Positions 1-7,530 of a DNA stretch of 16,596 nucleotides are shown piece after piece. Positions within the stretch are counted from its first letter, which is position 1. The number at the start of each line of letters is the position of its first letter. Source of the DNA: JAFALX01 sp050734185 (lineage in GTDB: Bacteria > Chloroflexota > Dormibacteria > Aeolococcales > Aeolococcaceae). Below the pieces are notes generated by a model. That model ran no database searches and was not told the DNA's origin. It saw only the letters and a list, made by a program, of their open reading frames with translations. Both the position numbers and the translations under genes were made by a program. The stretch covers positions 1-16,596 of the forward strand of contig JBOHUE010000194.1 of NCBI GenBank assembly GCA_050734185.1, given 5' to 3'.

Positions 1-1285
1 CGGTCACCCCGGCCGGCGCGACGCAGCGGGCGGCGCACGAGCGGAGCAGCGGCGATGAGGCATCGCCGGCGGCTGCCGCCTGCACATGCGGCAGGGCGAG
101 CGACGCGTCGCGAATGGCGCCGAGGTCACGCGGTGTCGCCGTCGCCTGCACGCACCGCGCCACGAGCCGGTCCAGGTCGCGGATTCCCCGCAGCGCCGCC
201 CGAAGCGCGTCGCGATGCTCGGCGTCTGCGGCCAGCGTTTCGACCGCGGTCGCGCGCTCGTTGATGTCGCCGGCCTTGAGCAGCGGCGCCTGCACCCAGG
301 CCCGCAGCAGGCGCGCGCCCATCGCAGTGCGCGTGCGATCGAGGAGTTGCAGCAGAGACTGGCCGGAACCAGTGGGGCGCACGAGCTCGAGGTTGCGCCT
401 GGTGTGCTCGTCGAGCACCATGCTGGTTCCGGCGCGGCGGACGTGCAGTCGCAGCAGCTCCGCCGACAGCTGCAGCCGCGAGCGCTCGCAGTACGCGAGC
501 AGCGCGCCTGCCGCGATGCGAGACGCCGGCACGTCCTCGAGGCCCAGGGCGACCAGGCTCGACGCCCCCGCGGCCGCGAGCACGCGCGTGTCCGAGTGCG
601 AGGGCGCGAACAGCGCGGCCGGCAGAACGGCGCGCGGCACCATCAAGGTCGTGCCCGCGAGGGCCTCCGCGTCCTCGGCGACCACGAGCTCGGCAACATC
701 GAGACGGCGAAGCTCGTCATCGACTCGCGCGGGCGCAGCGCCGGCGAGCTCGACCAGCTCGCAGTCGCCCGTGCTGGCGTCGAGCGCGGCGATGCCGATG
801 ACGTCGCCGAGGCGTGCGACTGCGGCGCACCGCATGACTGCCGTCGGCTCCAGCAGCAGCTCGTCGACCGCCGTTCCCGCGCTGAGCACGCGCGTCACGC
901 GCCGTTCCACCAGGCGGCCGGCGACGGCGTCACCGACCTGATCCCAGAGGGCAACGCGGAACCCGGCGTCCAGCAACCTGCGCAGGTGCTGCGTCAGCGC
1001 CTGATGCGGCACACCGCACATCGGCACGCGCCCTGCACTACCGAAGCTGCGTCCGGTGAGGGTGACGCCGAGCACGGGCGCCGCTGTCTCCGCGTCGGTG
1101 CCGAACAGCTCGAAGAAGTCACCGAGGCGCACCATCACGAGCTCATCGGGATGCTCGGCCTTGACCTCGCGATACTGGCGAAGGATCGGCGTGTTGCCCG
1201 CGGACTCGACGTCGACTGTGGCGCGGCGCGACGGCGCCGCCGGCCCCATGAGGTGCGGGGCGCGTTGCCTGCCCCGCGATCTCAC
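1..1285 (-). CDS. mutS: DNA mismatch repair protein MutS, N-terminal part (runs off the left edge)
   Basis: MutS recognises mispaired or looped bases and starts mismatch repair. I translated this strand by hand; the frame stays open from a GTG at 1285 to the window edge, about 428 residues. Domain I is clear: 'TPILRQYREVKAEHPDELVM', then GDFFELF, whose Phe57-x-Glu59 is the mismatch-intercalating motif, then 'VPMCGVPHQA'. The connector follows. The core domain begins around residue 300 with 'RRNLELVRPTGSGQSLLQLL' and 'RTAMGARLLRAWVQAPL'. The clamp and the ATPase with its Walker motifs lie outside the window, so intactness cannot be judged. The GTG start overlaps the miaB stop as GTGA, implying translational coupling. 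An ATG at 1249 is the alternative start and neither has a strong ribosome binding site. Family assignment is very secure; orthology to MutS1 rather than another MutS class rests on the intact FxE motif. Confidence 0.93.
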   Translation of the reverse strand, partial: MRSRGRQRAPHLMGPAAPSRRATVDVESAGNTPILRQYREVKAEHPDELVMVRLGDFFELFGTDAETAAPVLGVTLTGRSFGSAGRVPMCGVPHQALTQHLRRLLDAGFRVALWDQVGDAVAGRLVERRVTRVLSAGTAVDELLLEPTAVMRCAAVARLGDVIGIAALDASTGDCELVELAGAAPARVDDELRRLDVAELVVAEDAEALAGTTLMVPRAVLPAALFAPSHSDTRVLAAAGASSLVALGLEDVPASRIAAGALLAYCERSRLQLSAELLRLHVRRAGTSMVLDEHTRRNLELVRPTGSGQSLLQLLDRTRTAMGARLLRAWVQAPLLKAGDINERATAVETLAADAEHRDALRAALRGIRDLDRLVARCVQATATPRDLGAIRDASLALPHVQAAAAGDASSPLLRSCAARCVAPAGVT

Positions 1286-2667
1286 GCCGCGGAGTCCAGC
1301 GCCTCGGCGTGCAGCTGCCAGGCGCTGACGGTGGTCACGCGAGCACGGACGAGTGAGCCCGTGGCGGCGGCGCCACGCGGCAGCCACGCCACCTTGTTCT
1401 CGCGCGTGCGACCGTACACGCGGCCGTCCTCGGCGACACCCTCGACCAGAATCTCGACCTCGCCGCCGAGGTAGTCGCGGTTGCGCTCGTGCGCAACCGT
1501 TCTCTGCAGGTCGAGCAGGTGGTTGAGGCGCCGCTTCTTCTCCACCTGGGGGATGTCGTCGACCCGCCGTGCGGCGGCCGTGCCCGGCCGCACCGAGTAC
1601 GCGGCGAGATGCACTGTGTCAAACCGCACGTCGCGCATCAGCGTCTCCGTCCCGAGGAACTCCTTCTCGGTCTCGCCGCAGAAGCCGACGATGATGTCCG
1701 TGCTCAGCGACAGCCGGGGCGTGACTGCCGCGCGCGCCTGCGCGATCTTCTCTCGGTACTGCTCGACGGTGTACAGGCGGCGCATGCGCCGCAGCAGCGA
1801 GTCCGTCCCCGCCTGCACCGGCAGGTGCAGCTGCTCGCACGCGGTGGGGAGCTCCGCCATCGCGGCGAACAGCTCCGGCACCGCGTTGCGCGGGTGCGAC
1901 GTCAGAAAGCGAAGCCGCCACAGCCCAGGCACGGCATCGACGGCGCGCATCAGGTCGGGAAGCCCCGCCCCGGTGTCGGGATCTCGGTACGAGTTGACGT
2001 TCTGCCCGAGGAGCGTCACCTCGCGGACGCCGCGGCTCACCAGGCTGCTGACATGCCCGACGATCTCGCCCACGCTGCGGCTGTTCTCGCGCCCGCGGAC
2101 GAAGGGGACGATGCAGTACGTGCACATCTCGTTGCAGCCACCCATGACCGGAACGTATGCGCTGAGCCGGTCCGAGGCCGGCAGCGTCAGCGGGCCGTCG
2201 AGGTCGTGGGCGTGCAGCGCCTGCAGCTTGGCGAGGAACCCATCGGGCTCGCGCACATCGAACACGTAGTCGAGCTCGGGCAGCTTCTGCAGCAGCGCCT
2301 GGCCGTGTTCCACCGCCATGCATCCCGTGACGGCGACGGCGCGGCCGGGGCGTTCGCGCTTCCACGGGATCAGCTCGCGGAACTTGCCATACACCTTCTG
2401 CTCGGCGTTGGCGCGCACCGTGCAGGTGATCAGGACGGCGAGATCCGCGTCCTCCAGCGGCACCTCGGGGACGAACCCGATGTCGGCGAACTCCTCGGCC
2501 AGGCGCTCGCGATCGGCGTCGTTCATCTGGCACCCGATGTGCCACAGGTGCACCCGCGGGGCGCGGCCGAGCACCGGCACAATCGGCTCGCGCCGCGGGA
2601 CCCGTGCCGCCATCGCCAGTGGTCGGAAGCCTCGCGCGGCATCGCTGAGCGTCGGGATCCGCTGCAT
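1282..2667 (-). CDS. miaB: tRNA-2-methylthio-N6-(dimethylallyl)adenosine synthase MiaB
   Basis: MiaB is a radical-SAM methylthiotransferase that adds a 2-methylthio group to i6A37 of tRNAs reading UNN codons, using two [4Fe-4S] clusters. In the 461-residue product the N-terminal UPF0004 domain carries its three cluster cysteines at C46 (HIGCQMN), C82 (ITCTVRANAEQKVYG) and C116 (VTGCMA). The radical-SAM motif CNEMCTYC is at C178, C182 and C185, followed by VPFVRGRENSRS. A TRAM RNA-binding domain occupies roughly residues 385-458. The ATG at 2667 has a partial Shine-Dalgarno AGTAGG eight bases upstream. It leaves about 35 residues ahead of the conserved region, so the ATG at 2613 is a possible shorter start. 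The gene lies 53 bp after spoVS and overlaps mutS by four bases. MiaB is preferred over MtaB or RimO because of the AEQKVYG segment and the TRAM end. The family is certain. Confidence 0.95.
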   Translation of the reverse strand: MQRIPTLSDAARGFRPLAMAARVPRREPIVPVLGRAPRVHLWHIGCQMNDADRERLAEEFADIGFVPEVPLEDADLAVLITCTVRANAEQKVYGKFRELIPWKRERPGRAVAVTGCMAVEHGQALLQKLPELDYVFDVREPDGFLAKLQALHAHDLDGPLTLPASDRLSAYVPVMGGCNEMCTYCIVPFVRGRENSRSVGEIVGHVSSLVSRGVREVTLLGQNVNSYRDPDTGAGLPDLMRAVDAVPGLWRLRFLTSHPRNAVPELFAAMAELPTACEQLHLPVQAGTDSLLRRMRRLYTVEQYREKIAQARAAVTPRLSLSTDIIVGFCGETEKEFLGTETLMRDVRFDTVHLAAYSVRPGTAAARRVDDIPQVEKKRRLNHLLDLQRTVAHERNRDYLGGEVEILVEGVAEDGRVYGRTRENKVAWLPRGAAATGSLVRARVTTVSAWQLHAEALDSAA

Positions 2668-2720
2668 CGTTGAAGCCTACTGCGGCGACGCGCCGGCCTT
2701 GTCTGTCGCGGCTGCCGGAC

Positions 2721-2981
2721 TCAGCGGGTTTCGACGACGAGACGGATGCCGGTGCGCTCCTCGCCGTCGATGCTGATGTCGATGAACGACGGGATGCACA
2801 CGAGGTCGAGGCCGCCGGGAGCGACGTAGCCCCGCGAGATCGCGATCGCCTTGACCGCCTGGTTGATGGCGCCGGCTCCGATCGCCTGCACCTCCACTCT
2901 GTGCTGGGCGCGGACGACTCCAGCTATGGCGCCGGCGACGGCGACGGGCTTGCTTGTGGCTGAGACCTTGAGGACTTCCAT
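2721..2981 (-). CDS. spoVS: Stage V sporulation protein S (SpoVS), Alba-like small protein
   Basis: This 86-residue product matches SpoVS, which is normally 86 residues long. It opens with MEVLKVSATSKPVAVAGAIA and continues with VEVQAIGAGAINQAVKAIAI and a C-terminal 'DISIDGEERTGIRLVVE'. SpoVS is needed for coat assembly and septation in Bacillus sporulation. It is also conserved in many non-sporulating lineages, where its role is less clear and the Alba-like fold suggests nucleic-acid binding. The ATG at 2981 is chosen because it gives exactly the family length; the frame is open for 34 more codons upstream, but that stretch is unlike the family. AAGGGG lies about 12 bases upstream as a possible ribosome binding site. 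The gene sits 58 bp downstream of rny and is probably cotranscribed with it, a pairing seen in several phyla. Confidence 0.93.
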   Translation of the reverse strand: MEVLKVSATSKPVAVAGAIAGVVRAQHRVEVQAIGAGAINQAVKAIAISRGYVAPGGLDLVCIPSFIDISIDGEERTGIRLVVETR

Positions 2982-2989
2982 TGCAGGTT

Positions 2990-3001
2990 CGGCCCCTTGG
3001 G
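2990..3001 (-). promoter_or_regulatory. Small inverted repeat over the spoVS ribosome binding site
   Basis: On the minus strand GCCCCAAGGGGC places the only Shine-Dalgarno-like AAGGGG of spoVS in one arm of a 4-5 bp inverted repeat. The loop would be very tight, so a stable hairpin is doubtful. I record it only because it could dampen translation. Confidence 0.2.
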
Positions 3002-3039
3002 GCGCTGGGACGGTGCTGCGAGACGCAGAGGACGTCATG

Positions 3040-4578
3040 CTACCTCGCGTACTCGACACACCGGGTCTCGCGCAGCACCACAACCTTCACACGCCCGGCA
3101 TACGTGGCTTCGGCATGGAGCCGTTTGGCGATCTGCCGCGCCATGACCTGAGCGTGCTCGTCGTCGATCTCCGCCGGCCGGACCAGCACGCGCAGCTCCT
3201 TGCCCGACTGCACAGCGAAGCTGCGATCCACGCCATCGAAGTCGTTGGCGATGGCCTCGAGCCGCTCCTGGCGCTTGATCGACTCGGCCAGCGATTCGCG
3301 CCGCCCGCCAATGCGCGACGCGCTGATGGCGTCCGCCGTCATCACGATGAACGCCGCGATTGAGTGGGGTTCCTCGTCGTAGTGATGCGAGCGCACGGCG
3401 TGGACCACCGCGGGCTTGCGCCCAAGCCGCGCGAGGATCTCGCCGCCGATGATCGCGTGCGACCCCACGACATCGTGCTCGACGGCCCAGCCGATGTCGT
3501 GGAACAGCGCGGCCTCACGGGCGACCTGCTCGTCGTAGCCGACCTCCGCCGCGATCATGCCGGCGATGCCGGCCGCGTCACGGCTGTGGGCGAGCACGTT
3601 CTGTCCGTAGATCGAGCGGTACCGCAGCGTGCCCAGGAGGCGGGCCAGCTCAGGGTTGACGCCGCTGATGCCGATCTCCTGCAGCGCGGCCTCACCCTCC
3701 TGTTTCATCTTCTGGGTGAGCTCGTTGCGAGCCTTGGTGACCATCTCCTCGATGCGCGCCGGGTGGATCCGGCCGTCCGAAAAGAGGCGCTCCAGCGCCG
3801 CCTTGGCCACCTCGCGGCGCACCGGGTCGAATGCACTCAGCACGATCGCCTCCGGCGTGTCGTCGACGATCACGTCGACGCCGGTGGCGGCCTCGAGGGC
3901 CCGGATGTTGCGGCCTTCGCGGCCGATGATGCGTCCCTTGAGCTCGTCCGACGGCAGCGGCATCACGGTGACCGCGGCATCGCCGGTCTGCTCCGACGCC
4001 TGCCGCTGCATCGCGGCGATCAGAATCTCGCGAGACCGTTCCGCGGCCTCCTCGCGGACTCGCACGTCGGCAGCGTGGATGCGGTCGGCGATCTCTGGCA
4101 CCAGCTCGCCCTCGACGCCGTGCAGGATCTCGGCCCGCGCCTCCTCCTGGCTCATCGACGCGACGCGGTGCAGCTCGGTGACGATCGACTCACGCTCGGT
4201 CTCGATTGCCACACGCGTGGCCTCGAGCTCGGTCTCGCGACGCCCGAGCCGCTGCTCGTTGCTGTCCAGCTCGCGCATGCGGCGCTCGAGGCTCTCTTCG
4301 CGCTGTGCGGTGCGCTGCTCGAGCCGCGCCATCTCGGAGCGGCGGTCGCGGATCTCGGACTCGACCTCCTCGCGCCTGCGACTGGCCTCCTCCTTGGCGG
4401 CAAGCGAGATCGCCTCTGCCTCCTGGTCGGCGACGCGACGCGCGTCCTCCTCCCGGGCCACACCGGCTTTGCGCACCTCCTCGGCGCGCGCCGTCTCGCC
4501 ACGCGCGTAGACGATGGCGCCGGCAGCAAACAGGGCTGCGACGACCAGCCCGACCAGGGCTCCGATCAGGATGTCGAT
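3040..4578 (-). CDS. rny: Ribonuclease Y (membrane-anchored endoribonuclease)
   Basis: RNase Y starts bulk mRNA decay in bacteria that lack RNase E, working at the inner face of the membrane. In a 512-residue version there is a membrane helix at residues 5-26 ('LIGALVGLVVAALFAAGAIV') and a charged coiled coil to about residue 170. A KH domain follows (DELKGRIIGREGRNIRALE, near residue 210), then an HD domain (LFHDIGWAVEHD, near residue 357; VRSHHYDEEP; ADAISASRIGGRRESL) and the typical end RETRCVEYAR. Total length fits the family at 510-520. The 5' end is odd: no ATG, GTG or TTG occurs in frame between a stop near 4669 and the membrane helix. The first such codon, GTG at 4476, would delete the anchor. 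I end the gene at an ATC (4578) lying nine bases after a GAGG. Family certain, exact start uncertain. Confidence 0.93.
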   Translation of the reverse strand: MDILIGALVGLVVAALFAAGAIVYARGETARAEEVRKAGVAREEDARRVADQEAEAISLAAKEEASRRREEVESEIRDRRSEMARLEQRTAQREESLERRMRELDSNEQRLGRRETELEATRVAIETERESIVTELHRVASMSQEEARAEILHGVEGELVPEIADRIHAADVRVREEAAERSREILIAAMQRQASEQTGDAAVTVMPLPSDELKGRIIGREGRNIRALEAATGVDVIVDDTPEAIVLSAFDPVRREVAKAALERLFSDGRIHPARIEEMVTKARNELTQKMKQEGEAALQEIGISGVNPELARLLGTLRYRSIYGQNVLAHSRDAAGIAGMIAAEVGYDEQVAREAALFHDIGWAVEHDVVGSHAIIGGEILARLGRKPAVVHAVRSHHYDEEPHSIAAFIVMTADAISASRIGGRRESLAESIKRQERLEAIANDFDGVDRSFAVQSGKELRVLVRPAEIDDEHAQVMARQIAKRLHAEATYAGRVKVVVLRETRCVEYAR

Positions 4579-4587
4579 GGGGGTAAA

Positions 4588-4591
4588 CCTC
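4588..4591 (-). promoter_or_regulatory. Ribosome binding site that suggests an ATC start for rny
   Basis: GAGG on the minus strand lies nine bases ahead of an in-frame ATC at 4578-4576. The spacing is normal for translation initiation, but the codon is not a usual initiator. No better Shine-Dalgarno sits before the rny reading frame. Confidence 0.4.
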
Positions 4592-4729
4592 GGATGTGGG
4601 GCGGCCAGGCCCCGCTGCAGTCCCGGACTGGAGCCGCACCGTTCGGCGTGAGCACCCGCTCACCACCGGCCGGGCAAGGCCCTGCGCACCACTGCGACCG
4701 GGCCGATTGCTCAGACAGAGACAGTCGCG

Positions 4730-4735
4730 ATTGTA
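4730..4735 (-). promoter_or_regulatory. Candidate -10 box for the rny-spoVS-miaB-mutS unit
   Basis: Read on the minus strand this is TACAAT, one mismatch from TATAAT, in the divergent 224-bp gap between rny and the MFS gene. It would give a leader of about 145 nt in front of rny. I cannot find a good -35 element at 16-18 bp, so the promoter is only a candidate. Confidence 0.4.
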
Positions 4736-4788
4736 CGGTGCCCGAGGCAGCACTGGGTCTACTTGCGGCGTTCGTCCCTTTCTGTCGG

Positions 4789-4794
4789 TAGGCT
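4789..4794 (+). promoter_or_regulatory. Candidate -10 box for a leaderless MFS transcript
   Basis: TAGGCT fits the TANNNT pattern and ends eight bases before the GTG at 4803. A transcript starting at the usual distance would therefore begin at or next to the start codon, as in leaderless genes common in high-GC Gram-positives. A TTGCGG at 4763 is 20 bp away, too far for a good -35 element, so support is weak. Confidence 0.3.
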
Positions 4795-4802
4795 AGGTTG
4801 CC

Positions 4803-6146
4803 GTGAGGTACTCGCACGCGGATGTCGGCGCGAGCACGCCTGCGCCGGAGGCCGGGGCCGAACCAGGGGGCGACCCGCAGGTGACCAACGATGCGGACGC
4901 GGAGCTCGAAGAACACCGCCCGCTGACGCTCGGCGCGCTCCTGGCGGGCACCGCGCTGCTCCGCGTCGCCGCGGTCGGGACCAGCGTGACGGTGCAGTTC
5001 TATCTGAGCGACCTCGCCGGTGGGCGGCCCAGCGGGGTGACGATCGGCCTGGTCGTGGCTGCGCAGGCACTCAGCGAGATGCTGTTTGCGCCTGGCCTCG
5101 CGCGCTACGCGGACCGTTTCGGGCGGCGCATGTTCCTCGTCGCCGGGCCCCTGATCGGAGCGGTCGGCGTGCTGATATCGGCTGCCGCCACCACCGCGGC
5201 GCACGTGGGCATCGCGCGGCTCATCGAGGGGATCGGCGCCGCAGCATTCGTTCCCACGGCGCTGGGCACCATCGCCGCCGCCACGTCGCACGACCGCGCC
5301 GGACGCGCCCGCGCCTCCGGTGCGTTCGACGGAGCAACACTCGCCGGCTACGCCGGTGGCTTCGCCATCGGCCCGCTCGCGTACCACAGCTTCGGGCGGC
5401 TTGCTTTCGTGCTGCTCGCCGCCCTGTACGTGATCGCCGCCGCGGTGTGTCTGTGGCTCGTGCCGAAGGTGCCGCCGCTGCCGGTCAGCCGGCTCGGCAC
5501 CGTGGTGCGTGCTGTCTTCGGTCCCGGCCCGATGCGCACGTTCCTCCCCGCGTGGATCGGCGTGTTCGCGCTCATCGGCGCCTGCACCGCGCACCTCCCC
5601 GCGCTGCTGCGACACGCTCCTGTGCGCGGCGAGGAGCTGATGCATCATCTCGACGAGCGGCTCATCGGGCTGATGCTCGTCGCGGGGATCGTCCTGTTTC
5701 TGGTCGGCATCGCGCTGTGGACGCCCGTCCTCTCACGCACCAGGCCGTCGCTGATCATGCGGCGCGCCCTGCCCGGAGCCGCTGTGATCATCGCCGCGCT
5801 GCTGCTGCTGAACCACGCCGGTCTGCGCACCGCGCCACTGGCGCTGCCCATCCTCGCCGTGGGGATCGTGTGGCTTGCGGGGTTCGGTCCTGCGGCGGTG
5901 ACCTACCTTGCGGACTGCTCGGAGTCACTGGCCGCCGACCGATCCGCGCTGATGTCCTTTTACACGGTGACACTGGCAGGTGGCGGCGCCGTCGGCGCGA
6001 TCCTGGGCGGGGTCGCCATCCGCGCCTATCAGGCGGACGGACTGCTCGCGCTGCTCGCGCTGATCTTCCTGATCACCTACGTGTTCGTCGTCCAGGTAGG
6101 ACGCCAGGACCGCGCGCTGCGGACCGGGTCCGCGGCAGCGTCCTGA
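4803..6146 (+). CDS. Major facilitator superfamily transporter
   Basis: This 447-residue integral membrane protein has about twelve hydrophobic segments in two halves and belongs to the drug/sugar-type MFS. The loop after the second segment carries motif A: ARYADRFGRRMFLV contains the D-R-x-G-R-R core. A charged central linker (HAPVRGEELMHHLDERL) separates the halves. The substrate cannot be told from sequence; an exporter role is only a guess. It is the only plus-strand gene here, divergent from rny and convergent with the aldo/keto reductase, with six bases between the two stops and no terminator between them. The GTG at 4803 may be a leaderless start. A GTG at 4881 preceded by AGGGGG ten bases upstream is an attractive alternative and would remove a hydrophilic 26-residue N-terminus. 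Confidence 0.85.
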   Translation: MRYSHADVGASTPAPEAGAEPGGDPQVTNDADAELEEHRPLTLGALLAGTALLRVAAVGTSVTVQFYLSDLAGGRPSGVTIGLVVAAQALSEMLFAPGLARYADRFGRRMFLVAGPLIGAVGVLISAAATTAAHVGIARLIEGIGAAAFVPTALGTIAAATSHDRAGRARASGAFDGATLAGYAGGFAIGPLAYHSFGRLAFVLLAALYVIAAAVCLWLVPKVPPLPVSRLGTVVRAVFGPGPMRTFLPAWIGVFALIGACTAHLPALLRHAPVRGEELMHHLDERLIGLMLVAGIVLFLVGIALWTPVLSRTRPSLIMRRALPGAAVIIAALLLLNHAGLRTAPLALPILAVGIVWLAGFGPAAVTYLADCSESLAADRSALMSFYTVTLAGGGAVGAILGGVAIRAYQADGLLALLALIFLITYVFVVQVGRQDRALRTGSAAAS

Positions 6147-6152
6147 CGCCGG

Positions 6153-7124
6153 TCACCAGGCCCAAGCCTCCGGGGAGGGGCCGGGGCCGGGAAAGATCTC
6201 GTCGAGCCGCGTCAGAAGCGATGCGTCGAGCGTCGACTCAACGACGGGCAACGTCTCGCGCAGCTGGGCGAGGGTTCGCGGACCGATGATCGGCGCCGTC
6301 ACGCCTGGTTGCTGCACCAGCCACGCCAGCGCGACAGTGGCCGGCGCCAGACCGACGTCATTGCACAGCTGCTCGAAGCGCTCGATCTGCAGTCGGTGCT
6401 TCTCGAGCCGCCGGCTCGAGGTCTCGGACCGGCTGCGCACGCGGTCGTCCCCAGCGGCGAGCACCCCGCCGAGGACGCCACCGTACAGCGGGCTCCACGG
6501 AATGATGCCGAGACCGTATTCGCGCGCTGCGGGCAGCACCTCCTCCTCGGCGTTGCGCACGGCAAGGTTGTACAGACACTGCTCGCTGACGAGCCCGACG
6601 AAGTGGCGCGCGCGCGCCGCTTCCTGCGCCTGCGCGATGTGCCAGCCCGCGAAGTTGGACGAGCCGACGTACAGCACCTTGCCCTGCGCGACGAGCACCT
6701 CCATCGCCTGCCAGATCTCCTCCCACGGCGTGAGACGGTCGACGTGGTGCATCTGATAGAGGTCGATGCGATCGGTCTGCAAACGCCGCAGCGACGCCTC
6801 GCACGCGCGCACGATGTTGCGCGCGCTGAGAAATGTGTCGTTGGGCCAGTCGCTCATCGAGCCGTAAACCTTGGTGGCGATGACCACCTTGTCGCGGCGC
6901 CCACCGCCCTGCGCGAACCAGCGCCCGATGATCTGCTCGGTCACGCCCTCACCCTTGCGCCACCCGTACACGTTGGCGGTGTCGAAGAAGTTGATCCCGG
7001 CCTCGAGCGCCGCATCCATGATCACGTGCGCGTCCGGCTCCGGCGCGGTCGGCCCGAAGTTCATCGTTCCCAGGCAGAGGCGGCTCACCGCCAGGCCGGA
7101 CCGGCCGAGGTGCGTGTACTCCAT
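6153..7124 (-). CDS. Aldo/keto reductase
   Basis: This is an NADPH-dependent oxidoreductase of the aldo/keto reductase family, 323 residues and a complete TIM barrel. The catalytic tetrad is visible: Asp48 (FFDTANVYG), Tyr53, Lys85 (VVIATKVY) and His126 (LYQMHHVD). The phrases RLCLGTMNFG at the N-terminus, VLYVGSSNFAGW and 'LYNLAVRNAEEEVLPAA' place it with the YhdN/Tas or potassium-channel beta-subunit-like general stress reductases. The physiological substrate is unknown. The ATG at 7124 starts directly with the conserved MEYTHLGRSGLAVS; upstream in-frame sequence is unlike the family. The gene starts 14 bases after the ybjQ-like gene and is probably cotranscribed with it. Its 3' end faces the MFS gene almost stop to stop. 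Confidence 0.92.
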   Translation of the reverse strand: MEYTHLGRSGLAVSRLCLGTMNFGPTAPEPDAHVIMDAALEAGINFFDTANVYGWRKGEGVTEQIIGRWFAQGGGRRDKVVIATKVYGSMSDWPNDTFLSARNIVRACEASLRRLQTDRIDLYQMHHVDRLTPWEEIWQAMEVLVAQGKVLYVGSSNFAGWHIAQAQEAARARHFVGLVSEQCLYNLAVRNAEEEVLPAAREYGLGIIPWSPLYGGVLGGVLAAGDDRVRSRSETSSRRLEKHRLQIERFEQLCNDVGLAPATVALAWLVQQPGVTAPIIGPRTLAQLRETLPVVESTLDASLLTRLDEIFPGPGPSPEAWAW

Positions 7125-7138
7125 AGCCGAAGGCCTGA

Positions 7139-7471
7139 CTATCCCGGCGGCGGGACGGCTCGGGTGCGCACCGCGGTGCCGTATGCGCAGATCTCGGTCC
7201 ACGTGCCGCCCATCTCGGAGGTATCGAAGCGGAAGGCGACGATGGCGTCGCCGCCCTTCGCCAGCGCCTCCTCGACCATGCGCTGGATGACCTGCTGGCG
7301 GCTCTCCACAAGGTTCTTGGTCATGCCCTTCAGCTCACCACCGACCAGCGACTTCAGCCCGGCACCCATCTGGGCGCCGAGGTGACGCGAGCGCACCGTG
7401 AGTCCGAACACCTCGCCGAGGACCTCGGTGATCACAAACCCGGGCAGATCGTTTGCGGTGCTGATGAGCAT
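7139..7471 (-). CDS. YbjQ family (UPF0145) protein
   Basis: This 110-residue protein matches the YbjQ/UPF0145 family, sometimes labelled a heavy-metal-binding domain, whose function is unsettled. Family features are the opening 'LISTANDLPGF', EVLGEVFGLTVRSRHLGAQ, the central 'LKSLVGGELKGMTKNLVES' helix region, and GGDAIVAFRFDTSEMGG towards the end. Homologues form ring-shaped pentamers. The ATG at 7471 is chosen because GGAGGAG lies seven bases upstream, whereas an in-frame GTG at 7477 would be only one base from it. It lies between recX and the aldo/keto reductase and probably forms a short unit with the latter. No cysteine-rich metal motif is visible, so I do not assign a metal role. Confidence 0.88.
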   Translation of the reverse strand: MLISTANDLPGFVITEVLGEVFGLTVRSRHLGAQMGAGLKSLVGGELKGMTKNLVESRQQVIQRMVEEALAKGGDAIVAFRFDTSEMGGTWTEICAYGTAVRTRAVPPPG

Positions 7472-7478
7472 CGTCACT

Positions 7479-7485
7479 CTCCTCC
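7479..7485 (-). promoter_or_regulatory. Strong ribosome binding site that fixes the ybjQ-like start
   Basis: GGAGGAG on the minus strand is seven bases from the ATG at 7471 and only one base from an in-frame GTG at 7477. It therefore decides in favour of the ATG. Confidence 0.8.
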
Positions 7486-7530
7486 GTGCCGCCGGGCACG
7501 CTGCATCAGCGGGCCGCGATCAGCTCCTGA

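Noticed and set aside
86..1474. Long plus-strand open frame (about 460 codons) opposite mutS and miaB
   Set aside because: It mirrors minus-strand mutS and the end of miaB. The product is Arg/Gln/His-rich without any family motif, as expected from antisense frames of GC-rich genes.
3364..4791. Long plus-strand open frame opposite rny
   Set aside because: The minus strand encodes RNase Y with KH and HD motifs in this span. The plus frame is an antisense by-product.
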